DNA from: Ceratodon purpureus
Lineage: Eukaryota; Streptophyta; Bryopsida; Pseudoditrichales; Ditrichaceae
Direction of reading: 5' to 3'
DNA length: 64,000 nt
NCBI GenBank assembly: GCA_014871385.1
Contig: CM026426.1
Span: 106,684,030-106,748,029 of the forward strand
The notes beneath the pieces are model-generated. The model saw only the letters and a list, made by a program, of their open reading frames with translations, searched no databases and was not told where the DNA came from. Positions 46,192-58,109 of this stretch are shown here, piece after piece (the first letter of the stretch is position 1; each line of letters opens with the position of its first letter). Position numbers and translations under genes: made by a program.

Positions 46192-47362
46192 TTATGGTCT
46201 ACGACTAATTGCCTCATTAATCTTAGCGTATTGTTCACAAGTAGAACGGTCATCATAATACATTTTCTTCCCGATTGGACGCTCGGCCCTGAATCTAGCG
46301 ATTGTCCCCACAAAGTGGTGTAGGTCTACAAGATATGGCAAAAGTTTCGACAACAAGAAACGATCATCTGCGGCATCGGGATTCTAATTGTTCCAAGTGG
46401 AGAGTAAAAGGACATTGTAAGAATTATTCTGACAGTGCTTGATCGGGCTGTCGTCGATAAAAATTGTGTTGGCTTCGGAATATAGGCCACCAAATTTACG
46501 AAAGAGACCATCAGACATCGGCTTAAGGAAGATGTCCTTCTGAGTCCCGGGTTCCTTCATATATACCGGACGACCTCGAAAATCTACGCCTATAGGAACT
46601 CTCTGACAGTCCTCTTGACCTAGAATTTTGAGCGGATAGACAGGACGAATCGGACCGAACAGATAGTCGCAGATCATTTTTGTCGTCGAAGTCTTCATCG
46701 AACTCCAGACGGTTATGGTTGCGAATGCTGACAACCGACGAAGGAAATCAGCGCAATTGGGCCTGACACAAACAAGCTTGGGGCCCACGACTGCTGGCTT
46801 GGACGCTGGGTGGATGCTAAGGTCATGGCTAACGAATGATTTTCCAGGCCAATTAGGAGTACTGGAGCAGAGTATTCCATTGAGGTCAAGGACAACGTTC
46901 AACCAACCACTCTGAGGTCGCGTCGGGACAGGTCTCAATTCTTCACTAGAACTTACGTCACATCCAGATGCCTCGCGCACCTGGAGAGGAAATACCGATG
47001 ACAGATGGACATTACTATATTATACTAGGACGGGGTTATACGAATGATACAATGAGGACAGTCGCAAGGCAAGTCATTCTCCAAGGAAACAGTGCAACGA
47101 GATATAATGATGGATGAAATACCTGAGCATCCTCGGCTTGGCCTTCTACAACATCCCGATCCTCCATAGGACCCATCGACCTTAATGAATTCTGAGGTTG
47201 ATCGCTAGGAATGACCTCTACGCACGTTGGCAAGGTCAGAGCACACTGGGCCGTGACATCTAAATCCATATTTGTGCGTACAGGCTCATCCGCAGTTTGG
47301 GCCATGACAACATCATCCACGATCCGAAGATCTTCCACTTCCTCATTCACTTCGTGACCTGG
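46192..47362 (-). CDS. FCP1/SCP-type HAD phosphatase-like gene, one internal TAG
   Basis: Exon 1 (47362 to 47123) follows a CCCAG acceptor and is acidic. Exon 2 (46982 to 46192) joins in phase through GTATTT and CTCCAG. The NIF/FCP1 domain reads VVLDLNGILCSS (motif I; DLNG where DxDGT is usual, as in many plant members), FLRRLSAFATITVWSSMKTS (motif II region), then YSEANTIFIDDSP and the N that follows (motif III). After STWNN an in-frame TAG at 46384 is followed without shift by NPDAADDRFLLSKLLPYL and 45 more residues of typical C-terminal NIF sequence, ending at TAA (46192). So the TAG is a recent change or is read through. The family dephosphorylates phosphoserine, for example on the Pol II CTD. 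It lies about 200 bases downstream of gene B on the same strand. Confidence 0.7.
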
Positions 47363-47565
47363 GCATTGCAAGAGAACTATTGAATCATCAGAGAGTGATC
47401 AATGAAGCTGACATAGAAGGGATTGGTAAAAAGTTGAACGATTTAGCTCGAGTCGAGCTAAACAGCCCATTTGTATTAATTACAATCGTTTTGGTACAAA
47501 ATGCACATTTCAGTGAACTACTCTGGTATTAACACCTCATCTACAAAATTCCGAGTTCAAAAAAT

Positions 47566-50500
47566 CTAAGTTTGGGAGGGACCTGAAGATGTCTCGGGAG
47601 CATCTCCCTGAGTCTGATTGTGGGAGGGAGAACGGGGTGGACTGGGACTAGGGTCACGCATGACCTGGTCGGTGCAATGATGGCTTGGCTCAGGCAGTGA
47701 TGCGGGACTCAGATCCGGCTCTGGCAATTTTGCACCACCGGTAGGGGATCCCAAAATCTCAAGTACTCGCGAAGAAGGCAGGGCACTACCTATCGGCTGG
47801 ACGTTGGGCAGAACTGGACCCGCATACGGGAAAAGAGTGGCATTACTCATGCCTTGCAGAACACCCTGCAGTGCCGCCTGCACGGTCTTCTCTATATCCA
47901 TTTTCTGCTCTGCCATCTGATCTTGTAATGCTTGATTCCTATCCTTGGTCGCCTGCAATTCTGCGAGAATAGCTTGAATATCCGGATCGGGAGCGGCTCT
48001 CCCCAACGTGGAGGCTTGCCGAGCTTGAGGATTGACCCTCTTTTCCTTCTGAGCCGGCTTTCCAGTACTTTGCGCACCGCCAGTCTTTCTCCCACTTCCG
48101 GATCCCAGCTCCGGTGCAGAATCCGGTCTCTCATCGTCCGTACGTGTAATGTCGACGTCTGGAAACTCGAGTCTTCTCCCCACGCCACCCTCATATGCGG
48201 TCTGACTTACCGGATCAGAAGGCGGAGCATCGCTCTCATTGCTAATGTCCGCAGCACTGGAGGAGGGGGTCTATTCCTCGGTGGGGGCATCCTCCTCCAG
48301 ATCAACATCGTCACCCTCCTCCACAGCTCTGCCTTTCCCTTTCCGCACGGCTCTGCCGTATTCCGGAAACCGTTCCTTATCGACAAAATATGCGTCGACA
48401 CTAAAATTGGTTGGGTCCAGAGTTAATCCAAGTGCCTGAGCTTCGACCATATGAGAAGAGTCGCTATCATCCGCGACCACGAAAGACGAGATCGAGAGCA
48501 TCTGAAGAAAACAAAGACAAGGTAAACACGGTTTAGCTCGACTCGAGCTAAAGTGTGGAAGTGTGTGCATACATGGTGCATAAGATCAAAACAGTGGAAC
48601 CATTTAACTCGACTCGAGCTAAAGTGTGGAAACTTACCGCGGCGGCCATGAGAGACTTCGTTCCCGCATAGAGCTAATAAACCGCCACCCCAGTACTGCA
48701 GAAAGTGTCGAGGACCTGCAGGTAGAACTCCATCCTTAACTCGGATGGATACATTGCGTACCTCCTTTCGTTGAACTTCCTGTTGTCCTTGTACAGTGGG
48801 TGGTCCGGAGTTGTGTACTTGCTCAGAGGTTCAGGCGTTGACCCGACGTTCTCAAGTACATTATCATCAATGAGAAACATGAGTTTGACGGGTTCCATCG
48901 CGATTCTGCTCTTCGGGGGGTGTCCGCCAAGTCGCTCGTTAGGAGCGGGTAAATACTCAGAGGGGAATCTTCTACGACCACTCAAGGTGTTTCGCTCCAC
49001 CCAAGTGAGCACCTGGGCGAAGTCCTCATCGTCTCCGCAAATGAGAAGCCAGTGGCGAACATCGTGAAACTGGGGCTGCCCCAACTCATCGATCATTTTG
49101 AAGAACTCCATGAAGAAAGGGTTCTCCAAAGTGTAGTTATGCCTTGTCTTGTAGGTTGGGAGGAACCGGAAGTTGATGATTGCGAATGTGAGTGCGCCGC
49201 CCGCCAACCTCCATATATCGGAGGGCCAAGATCCAAAGGCGAGTCGAGGCTCCCTGATGAATGGGAGGAACCACATCTCAGCTGAAGGACACTGAAATGC
49301 ATGTCGAACCTTCAGGAAGGTTTTGAAGAACTCAACCGCATATGGAGAGAGATCCTTGGCCGACTTGTTGCGGAACTGTGTAGCTCTGGAGTTAGTCCAG
49401 TACGAGTCTGGAATATCCCAATCAAGCAGAACGTGCTTCGACTCCTTGGAGACATAGTAAGTCTTCTTGAAATGCTTCCAAGCGGGTACATCAAAGCCGT
49501 CTCTTTTGAATAAATGGAGCGTTGGATTAATGTTGTTGAACTCCGCTTGAGCTACAGCCTTACGTTTTCTCCGCTCCGCCCACTCCTTGACCGAGTAGCA
49601 GTCCTCCAATACACTCGTATTCTGCGTGATGGTAACCTTCGGATTTGTGTACTTCCGACTTGGCCCAGACTTATGCAGGATGAGCTTACACAGCTTGCGG
49701 TGATCTGCCTCTGTCAAGTTCCCGAGCCATTTGAAGAACTCCCTCGGAAGCGTCCCATCCTTGTCCGGAACGAACCCCTTCTTCTCATAGAATTTCTTAT
49801 GAGGAGCTTCGGTGTCGGGATCAATGAGTCCACCACATGCCGCAGACGCGATCACCTCCTTCCACAGGTCCCATGTTTTATCACTGGATGTGATGATAAA
49901 CAGCTCGTTTGTTAGGGAGATAGTGTTCTTCCCTCCCTTCTTTGCCACCATGGCTTGATGCTTCGCCACATCGATCATAGCAAAGCGCTCCCTGATTGCA
50001 TTCACGAAGTTCTGCATACGCACAGGAAGAAACCTTAGATGATGCTGTCACAGAACTACTCTTTAGCTCGAGTGGAGCTAAATTGCTCGAGATACACCAG
50101 AATATTGAAAACAAAGAAGATTATCAATATTTAGCTCGAGTCGAGCTAAACTGCTAATGCTAATGAATCAGTGAACTTACATCGTATGTCTTCGACGCTG
50201 GATTACTTTTTGGACCTGTACTCCTGCGCTCAGCAGCACCAGCGGCAGCATGTTTCTTTTGGGGCTTACCATACTTCACCCACACTTTTCTTGAGGCAAG
50301 TATATTGCTCGCCTAAGTTGGCTTGAAGGGTGCGAGATGGTTCACCCGATTATAGAATGCTGATATCTTTCGCAGCTTGTCTATATCATGCGTCCAAACG
50401 ATGTACGCATCCCACCTCCTGAAGTCCCTCAACAACTCCTCACTAGCGTTATCCTCGATGAGAGATTTGGACGCCGCCACGCTGTGTTGCCCGTTGATGA

Positions 50501-51638
50501 TGTGGAATGTACAGCCTTCCAGATCCTCTTCTTGTTGAGGTCGTGCCTTCGTGTCTGGCATCAGACACAGGGTTTGCTTCTGACCCCTATCAGGCATGTT
50601 GACCAAGTAATTCTTCATCTCCTCCATGCCCCGCTTCTCATATGCGCGGATAGTCCATGCGGTTGGTGCGGGCTTGCACCGCGTCACGTCCACACTGAAC
50701 TTCTTTGGTTGCCCATTCGTTTTAAAGACGAACTCGTCCTCACAATCAGAAAAGAAATTCTGGTAAATGCGATTGGCGTTATCGAAGTCCAGGACCTCTC
50801 CTACCTTGTTCACCTTTGGGAGTTCCCCGAGAACAGAGTTCAAACTTGTTGCCAAGTCCTCCGCAAATAAGAGCAAGTTCTTCTTGGGCTCTGGCTTCTC
50901 AGTTTTCTTCTCAAGGCCTTTCTTCTTCAATGGTGAGAGGGGTGTGGGAGTTGCAGAAGCGCCTCGGCTTTGGGATGGAACTATTGCTCTCCCCCTACTG
51001 CGTCCTGTCTGTTGGCTCCCCATTTGACTCCCGGTTGCTGTCACTCCAGAAACGTCAACATGAGATTTTTCGAGGTTCTGCTTCACCTTTGCCTCCGTTG
51101 CTCGGAGAGCAAGGGTGCAGACAACATTCCTCAGTTTCCACGCTAGGGATTTCGCCGCGAGAGTTCGTCCATCCTTTGTTGCCCATTTCTTGTCCAGTAT
51201 TTCTTGTCTCATCGTGGAGACTATCTCCTCGAAAGGTGAATTGGACAGACTTTCCATTAAGGAAATGGGGTCGAAGAGGTTCTCCACAACGTCTACTACT
51301 ATGGAGAAGAGGTATGGATTAGCCCCGATAGATGAGCAGAGGATCTTTATTTGGTCTTTTCCCTTATTGTCAAACTCGGTGACCTTTGTATCCATGTCGA
51401 TGACTTCGGGATCATCGACTTCTCCCTTGAAAATGGTTGCGAACGTTAGATATGATGTGTATGCAACCCATCGCAGAGTCCAATTTTTGACCTTCGAGGG
51501 GTCTTTGAAGGACCATGCCTCAAATGTGCTTGAGTCATCCCCGTCATCGTCATCTGAATCGGAGATAGGAACAGGCTTGAAGAAATGTCGTAGCGCCTCA
51601 ATTACCCTTGCTTTCGCCTCAGTGCAAGGAGGACACAT
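47566..51638 (-). CDS. Gene B: second ParB-like plus DNA methyltransferase gene, three internal TAGs
   Basis: Exon 1 (51638 to 50178) starts MCPPCTEAKARVIEALRHFF. Near its end is TFHIINGQHSVAASKSLIED, a ParB-like NGQH signature, and later FYNRVNHLAPFKPT. It ends at a GTAAGT donor (TYD). Exon 2 (about 50021 to 48641) follows TATGCAG and carries VLLDWDIPDSYW (motif IV position, DIPD instead of DPPY), then, about 230 residues on, YLQVLDTFCSTGVAVY (motif I) and LYAGTKSLMAAA. Exon 3 (about 48512 to 47566) continues SFVVADDSDSSHMVEAQA (motif II/III region), then an S/P/E-rich tail with a coiled coil (AELQATKDRNQALQDQM). In-frame TAGs lie at 50313, 48674 and 48271, with no TAA or TGA before the end. 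Architecture matches gene A, though sequence similarity is low. The introns carry palindromes (48531, 48602, 50062, 50130). Confidence 0.65.
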
Positions 51639-51663
51639 TTACCATTAGACAAATTCGAAGCCA

Positions 51664-52382
51664 TTTAGCTCGATTCGAGCTAAATGTTGATTCTATTAAT
51701 CAAGTAACCGATGGCATCCCAGCAGTTTAGCTCGAGTTGAGCTAAACTGCTTGGGCTTTCAGCATGGGAGCCTTGCAGTTTAGCTCGACTCGAGCTAAAC
51801 TGAGCAGCTCCAACCATGGGAGCCTTGCAGATTAGCTCGACTCGAGCTAAATAGTAGAGCTCCCATGCATGAATGCCCAAGCAGTTTAGCTCGACTCGAG
51901 CTAAACTGAGCAGCTCCAACCATGGGAGCCTTGCAGATTAGCTCGACTCGAGCTAAATAGTAGAGCTCCCATGCATGAATGCCCAAGCAGTTTAGCTCGA
52001 CTCGAGCTAAACTTCTTGGGAATAAGCATGGGAGCCTTGCAGTTTAGCTCGACTCGAGCTAAACTGCTTGGGCTTTCAGCATGAATGCCCAAGCAGCTTA
52101 GCTCGACTCGAGCTAAACTGCAAGGCTCCCATGCTGAAAGCCCAAGCAGTATAGCTCGACTCGAGCTAAACTTCTTGGGAATAAGCATGGGAGCCTTGCA
52201 GTTTAGCTCGACTCGAGCTAAACTGCTTGGGCATTCCTGCATGGGAGCTCTACAGTTTAGCTGGAGTCGAGCTAAACTGTATGTGACACTCCCAGGAAGT
52301 GGAGGAGAGTTGTACCTCCAGTTTAGCTCGACTCGAGCTAAACCATGGGCTGCTAAGCAGTTTAGCTCGAGTCGAGCTAAAC
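51664..52382. repeat. Array of 14 palindromes on a 53-bp period
   Basis: Palindromes of 21-23 bp (GTTTAGCTCGA, central C or G, TCGAGCTAAAC) start at 51664, 51725, 51778, 51831, 51884, 51937, 51990, 52042, 52096, 52149, 52201, 52255, 52321 and 52360. From 51725 to 52255 the spacing is 52-54, mostly 53. Spacers are about 30 bases and are built from a few half-modules around CATG (CATGGGAGCCTTGCA, GAATGCCCAAGCA, CTTGGGCTTTCAG), some inverted. The array begins 26 bases upstream of the start codon of gene B. Each unit can fold into a long hairpin. Confidence 0.95.
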
Positions 52383-52399
52383 TGTGGGCTTTTATGATC

Positions 52400-53880
52400 G
52401 AATTATCGTCAGTTTTATGAATAATATATTGCATTATTCTTTGTTTTTGTTGAATTTCACATTTTAGCACTGCAGTCAAGCTTTGTTTCATGAGGAGTAT
52501 ATGATATTGGCATTTGGTTTTATACCTCTCGGCCATTTCCAGATGTATTAGCTCCTGTTTCTTTCTTGGAAATTATGTCAATCGTGTTTTGCCTGCAAAA
52601 AGAAATGGTTGCAGAGGATCAGAAGATGGAATAAATATTTGAGACGTTCAATATTCGCACCGAAAAATACGGGAGAAAAGTACAAATGTAATAGGATTCC
52701 TTTTCAGAAGATTCTAATATAAGCAAAGTCGATCAGATTACCAAAACACATAAACATATGGCTCAAAACAATGGCGCCAAAATCAATGCAACGTAGCAAA
52801 AACTGTTATCAACATAACTACAACCTCGACATCAATTAACCTAACGTTCAGTCCTCAAATCAGTAGAACCTATCAATTCCGACATAGAGCAATGATAATA
52901 TTGCAGGAATAGTCGTATCAGTTTTCCAGAATTACTGAAATGCATGTTGTTTGACCTACAATTCGAAGAAAACAAGAAATTCAAACTACACAATCATAAC
53001 AATTACAGTGAATTATAGAACATTCATAGCTTCAATTCAATTCCGCAAATTGAACTCCAACAGAACTTCTGTGCATATTCTTTGTAAAGACAAGTAGCTG
53101 AAATCAACGACACGAATCCATGACAAGAGTTTAAATCAAAAAATCCAAATTTCCAACCACAAGTATCGAAAACAATACAGAGCTTTGGATATTGACAGAA
53201 CTGTTCCAAAAAAAAACCGCACGCGAACTAATAAAAGTGAACGAAGGTGATGACTTACCTGGAAACCCTGTGTAGAAAACCCTGCTTCGTAAACCTCCGC
53301 AACCTCCACTTCACTCCGCGACTGTCAAAAGAACAACGCTCCGCACTTCGAAATTGATGTTGTTGAACCTCCGCACTACGAAATAAAAGTTGCAGAAATT
53401 CAGCATGAACCCAATCCCCAAAACCTATATCAAACCCACAAATTCGCCACAGACTTGCAGGGGAAAACACCCGCGCAACTACTGTTATCAACCGAACCCA
53501 CGAAGTCCTCTTCGCCAGAAAGTATTGAAACCCTAATGAAGAACAAACACTGCGGATACGGTATCAAGAAACCCCAGAACCTAAAACCCTGCTTCTGATC
53601 CTCCCGAAACTACAAAACACTGCGAACAGTACAAAGGAAACACTACAAAGCAACAGGACCCTGACACCACTTCGACGCAGAAAGAACAAAGGAAAACCTG
53701 AACCGAAACTACACAACAAGAGCGCGCCAGAATCAAAACACACACACAGGAGAAAATGGAAAAACACAGGGGACGAAGTCAGAGTCTGGTTCCTAACCCT
53801 CGTGGGGATCGAAAACCGCGCCGCCAAAACTCGCCACCCTTGACCGTGGTTCTGTGGCCCGTCCCCGCGGGTGAAGAGTT
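52400..53880 (-). other. Probable 5' region of gene B, no clear coding
   Basis: The minus strand at about 52595 has CTTTTTGCAG, then about 75 bases to GCCGAGAG|GTATAA near 52527, which would make a small leader exon with an ATG (ATGGCCGAGAG). Further up, to 53880, only non-coding-looking frames occur. I cannot prove the link to gene B. Confidence 0.3.
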
Positions 53881-56110
53881 ATGACTTTCTAACTAATGAC
53901 TACCAATTTAAATTATGGACTTAATGATTTTTAGAGTAGGCAAAATTAATATCCTTCAAAACACAACTTTCCTTCCTTGCATTTTATTAAAAGTAGTGAT
54001 AGTAATAACAATACTGAGGGAATTAAAATGTTTTTATTTATTCATGATATGCAAATATTCAAAACATTGTATGCCTTGTATGACTGGCATGTAAATCAAA
54101 CAAATCTGAATCAATTTAATAAGGTTCTACCTTGACCAATATTCGTACAAATATATTCTTTCCTTATGAGAAAGTAGATTCTTTGGTTCATTTATATAAT
54201 AACAAAAAGAAAATTCAAGTTAAATCACATCTCATTATTTGAATATGAGACGTCTTCAAATTTAATTAACATCATAATCCTTTGAATTATACGAAATTAA
54301 AATTTGTTCAAAGACAAATTTAGATCTAATTACACAAGATTAGAGTTTAAATAATAGTTATTACGAAAGCATCAAATATGAATACACTATTAGCAGTGAA
54401 AAATAATTTACTACACTCTATTGGGAACATATTTACGCAAATGTTATCATCATATTATCATTAAAATACATGTTAGTATAATTATGAATTAGAGTTCTAT
54501 TCCAAATAAATTCCATGCAATTTTGAAGATTTTGGTAATTCAGAATTCATATACAAGCATATACATAGATACTGCAATTTAAAAATTTAATTTTCATTAT
54601 GGATTAATAATTTTAGTTATATCAGAATCACTGAATGGTAATATCAATATTTGTAAGAATTGCGAGTTAAATATTACTGTCCCTTTTTTTATTATATTTG
54701 TATTAACCTGATTCGGGTAGTGAGAAAGTGGAAAAAACTTTTTTTAGGAAGTTACTTTAAAGATAGATAGTGCGGTTCAATCTCCATATTGTTAACCCCA
54801 TATGGTTTGGTAAACCTGCTCTTTCTTACCTTAAGAAGAATTCACCATGATGGCTCCAATAAATCACATGGGATTGGAGAACCATGTCCCTTAATGTGTA
54901 CTCTGAACCGGGTTGAGGTGACCAACCCAATGTGAGTTCCAATGAAAACTAAATAGGATAGGGAACTCCTTTTTTTTTTATTAAGATAAAAAGTATTATC
55001 TTTTAGCCTCTCCGTTACTAAATTTACAGTGAAACATGGAAATATTATAATACAAAAGAAACAAATAGGGTTTATAAATTATAATTCTATTCAAAAGAAA
55101 TTGCACGCAATTTTGGATGTTTTGAAAAAATCCACAATTTTGAACTTCAACGTGGACAAATTAAGAACAATTGAAAAGGATGAAAATGTACATTTTTATT
55201 TAACAGAGGACAATTTTTTCGACATAGTATGCCTCGTATGATTGGCATGAAATTAATTAAATTTTAATCAATTCAATAACGTTCTATCTAAACAAATACT
55301 TCTGCTAATCTTTGTAATAATAATTTGTAATTATATTACGAAAGCATCAAATATGAATACTCTATCAGCAATGAAAATGAATTTACTATACTCTAATTGG
55401 AAACATATTTACATAAATGTTAGCATCATATTCTTCAATTACATGTTGGTATCATAATTTAATTATAATATAATAATATAGTATAGTATACTAAGGCACT
55501 AATATATTCATTTACAATTTTATATTTAATTAATGATTATAATACTAGAATTATAATCTATATTCAAGTATATACAAATCTTAAAATGATATATAAGTAT
55601 ATTCAAGTATATATATGAAGTACATTGTTAAAAATAATAGTATTTAATTTTAGAATTCAATTCATTTATTATGGCAAATTCTTTATATTTTTTAGAAGGT
55701 TTAGGGTTTTTTATATTTATTCATGAGAAGCGAATATTTAAACCATGGTATGCCTTGTATGATTGGCATGTATATTACAAAAATCTTAATCAATTCATTC
55801 ACGTTCTACCTTGACTAATAATCTTACAATTTTATTACATTCTAATAAGAAAGTGGAATGCTTGCTTCATTTGCATAATTTTAAAATACAAAATTCATAA
55901 TTCATAGATTCAAACGAAATTTAATACTACATTAACTAGTTAGCATGGACATATTAGAATACGAGATATACAAATATGAAAGCATCAGATGAAACACTGG
56001 TTTTCGTCTAAAAGAACCCTGTTCTGAAGGCATTCCATTCCAAAAATTGTTTACAATCCACACGGGGAATACCATCAGCAAAAGTTACCAAAAGATGAAA
56101 GTCATCTCTT
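53880..56110. other. AT-rich spacer with a repeat family in direct copies
   Basis: Very AT-rich. A family marked by TATGCCTTGTATGA(T/C)TGGCATG followed by ATCAATTCA..GTTCTACCTTGAC recurs at about 54070-54200, 55225-55310 and 55740-55880 in this orientation, and inverted at 57170-57330 and 57645-57720. No gene is seen. Confidence 0.65.
55495..55885 (+). repeat. Long inverted repeat, left arm
   Basis: About 390 bases match the inverse of 57170-57560, including TTTATTATGGCAAATTCTTT, CATGGTATGCCTTGTATGAT and TAATAAGAAAGTGGAATG. The arms enclose about 1.3 kb that holds the small two-exon gene at 56118-56804. Confidence 0.7.
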
Positions 56111-56117
56111 TTCACAT

Positions 56118-56804
56118 CTATGGTTTCCAAATATTGTATAATCTAGCGGTCGTCCTAACTACTCCTGAAGTCCCCATTCCATATCTGACTTGATTAGCAG
56201 CAAAAAGTAAAATCGTAGAAGTATATCGAAGATGCCTGCAAGTTCTGGCGAAAAGATAAAAACAGGATCAGATGGTATGATGTTTAGGGTTTAAAACGGA
56301 AAAGTGCATGTCAAAAGCAAGGACTCATCCTCCTAACAATCAGAACGAACTCAGCATGAGCCATTAAAATTCTGCGCAATACATACAGCAAACGCAATCT
56401 ATTATTATGAAAACATCAAACTGAGGACAAGGTTAAGGGTTCTGAGGAGATAACAATTCACCTACTCACTCATGTGGTGGGCTCCCCAAATCCACGCTCC
56501 CCTCCTCATTAGAATCAGGCATAGAGAAGCCCTCGCCGGAGGTGAGGGGAAACTTGATGTTGGAAGCGTTCATAATCTCCAGTTGCTCTAGACCATGTGC
56601 AATAGTCCAATCCCACTCCACACCGGGCTGCATTAGGCGTGCAATGAGGTTCCACGGGGGAATCTCTACGCCGCGACCACGGGCGCGTTCCACAGCCATA
56701 AACCAGGGACGAAGCTCCTCCACTCCTTGTGGGGAAACAACCACCTCCCACTCGTCTGGCGGGTAACTTGACACCCTAAAACCACCGCCCGACCTCCTCA
56801 TCAC
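56118..56804 (-). CDS. Small two-exon gene, VEELRPW family
   Basis: Exon 1 runs from ATG at 56804 to 56470, with donor GTGAGT. Exon 2 (56235 to 56118) follows CTTGCAG in matching phase and ends in TAG. The product is about 150 residues: MRRSGGGFRVSSYPPDEWEV, then VEELRPWFMAVERARGRG, PPWNLIARLMQPGVEWDWT, and a C-terminal LLFAANQVRYGMGTSGVV. No domain is recognised. A broken relative lies at 4617-4787. The gene is framed by a long AT-rich inverted repeat. Confidence 0.5.
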
Positions 56805-57169
56805 AGCAAATGAACTACAAGTAGATGAAACAGAAGGGAAACTAAGAATGAAACAACTGTTTCGTCGCCCAAAGGAACTTATGCTTATGAAGCGGCATGG
56901 GCGGGAAGCCGAATGTTCCAGAGTAACGAAGGGGACTTTGACCAGACTCGGTAATGGGACTTTGACCGATGTGGGCTTTCGAAAGTCCGGATTTACTTAA
57001 ATGTGTCATTTTAATTTATTATTAAAGAATTGATTAATAAGATTGTATGCTTAGACAAGCATCTAGAGCCTTTCTCGATATTATATATTAATACTACAAT
57101 TATAATTATGATCATTGGTTTAATACGTTTCCTTTGAATCCATAATTTATGAGTTTTTTTTTGAAAAAT

Positions 57170-57930
57170 GAATGAACCAAACATTCCACTTTCTTATTAG
57201 AATGTAATAAAATTGTACAAATAGAAGTCAAGGTAGAACATTAATGAATTGATTAAGGTTTGTGTAATGTCCATGCCAATCATACAAGGCATACCATGGT
57301 TTAAATATTTGCTTCTCATGAATAAATATAAAAAACCATAAACCTTTTAAAAAATATAAAGAATTTGCTATAATAAATGAATTGATTTCTATAATTTAAT
57401 ACTTTTATTTTTAACAATGTACTTCGTATATATACTTGAATATATTTGTATATCATTTTTAGATTTGTATATACTTGAATATAGATTATTATTCTTGTAT
57501 TATAATCAATAATTAAATCTGAAATTGAAAATGAATATGTTAGAGCCTTAGTATACTATACTATATTATTATGTTATAATTAAATTATGATACTATCATG
57601 TACTTTAAGAATATTAGGCTTACATTTAGGTCAACGTACTCTCACCCCATGCCAATCATACAAGGCATACCATGGTTTAAATATTTGCTTCTCATGATTA
57701 AATATAAAAAATTCAATCTTCTAAAAAACGTATATAATTTGCCATAATAAATGATTTAAATTCTATAATCTAATACTATTATTTTTAACAATGTATTTCG
57801 TATATACTTGAATATACTTGTATATCATTTTAAGATTTGTATACATTAGATTTTAGTTAATTATTCTCGTACTATTCTTAACTGGACATTAAATTGTTAA
57901 TGAATATATTAGTACCTACTTCATATTGAT
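57170..57930 (-). repeat. Inverted-repeat right arm and a second, adjoining copy
   Basis: 57170-57560 is the inverse of 55495-55885. 57645-57930 is another copy in the same orientation as this arm, starting at CCATGCCAATCATACAAGGC. All are AT-rich and non-coding. Confidence 0.65.
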
Positions 57931-58109
57931 TTCATATATCACATATAATAATTAAATTGAGCAAAAATACGTATTTAGTAAATGGAGGTATAAATATTTG
58001 CAACGACATACTTCCCTGTATCAACCTGACTCACGAAATTCAAATAGTTTCAAACAATTTTCGATTTAATTTTATTCCATGTACGAGATATTTAATGTCC
58101 CTAGAAATG

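Noticed and set aside
47123-47566. Gene B and the phosphatase gene as one fusion
   Set aside because: Same strand and only about 200 bases apart, but gene B ends in TAG with a further TGA two codons on, and no donor joins it to the exon at 47362.
13122-51638. Reassignment of TAG to glutamine (as in some ulvophyte algae)
   Set aside because: The transposase gene (about 1,190 codons) and the DUF7869-like gene (945 codons) have no internal TAG or TAA, and TGA stops also occur in broken genes. Deamination of CAG and CGA explains the data better.
51664-52382. CRISPR array
   Set aside because: Repeat and spacer lengths look similar, but the spacers are related to each other and inverted copies of shared modules, there are no cas genes and the DNA is eukaryotic.
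51901-52536. 211-codon minus-strand frame with repeated SSLARVELNC words
   Set aside because: It is only a translation of the palindrome array and its flank.
53564-53827. Minus-strand frame rich in F, L and S near 53.7 kb
   Set aside because: Looks like read-through of a pyrimidine-rich leader or spacer. No splice or domain support.
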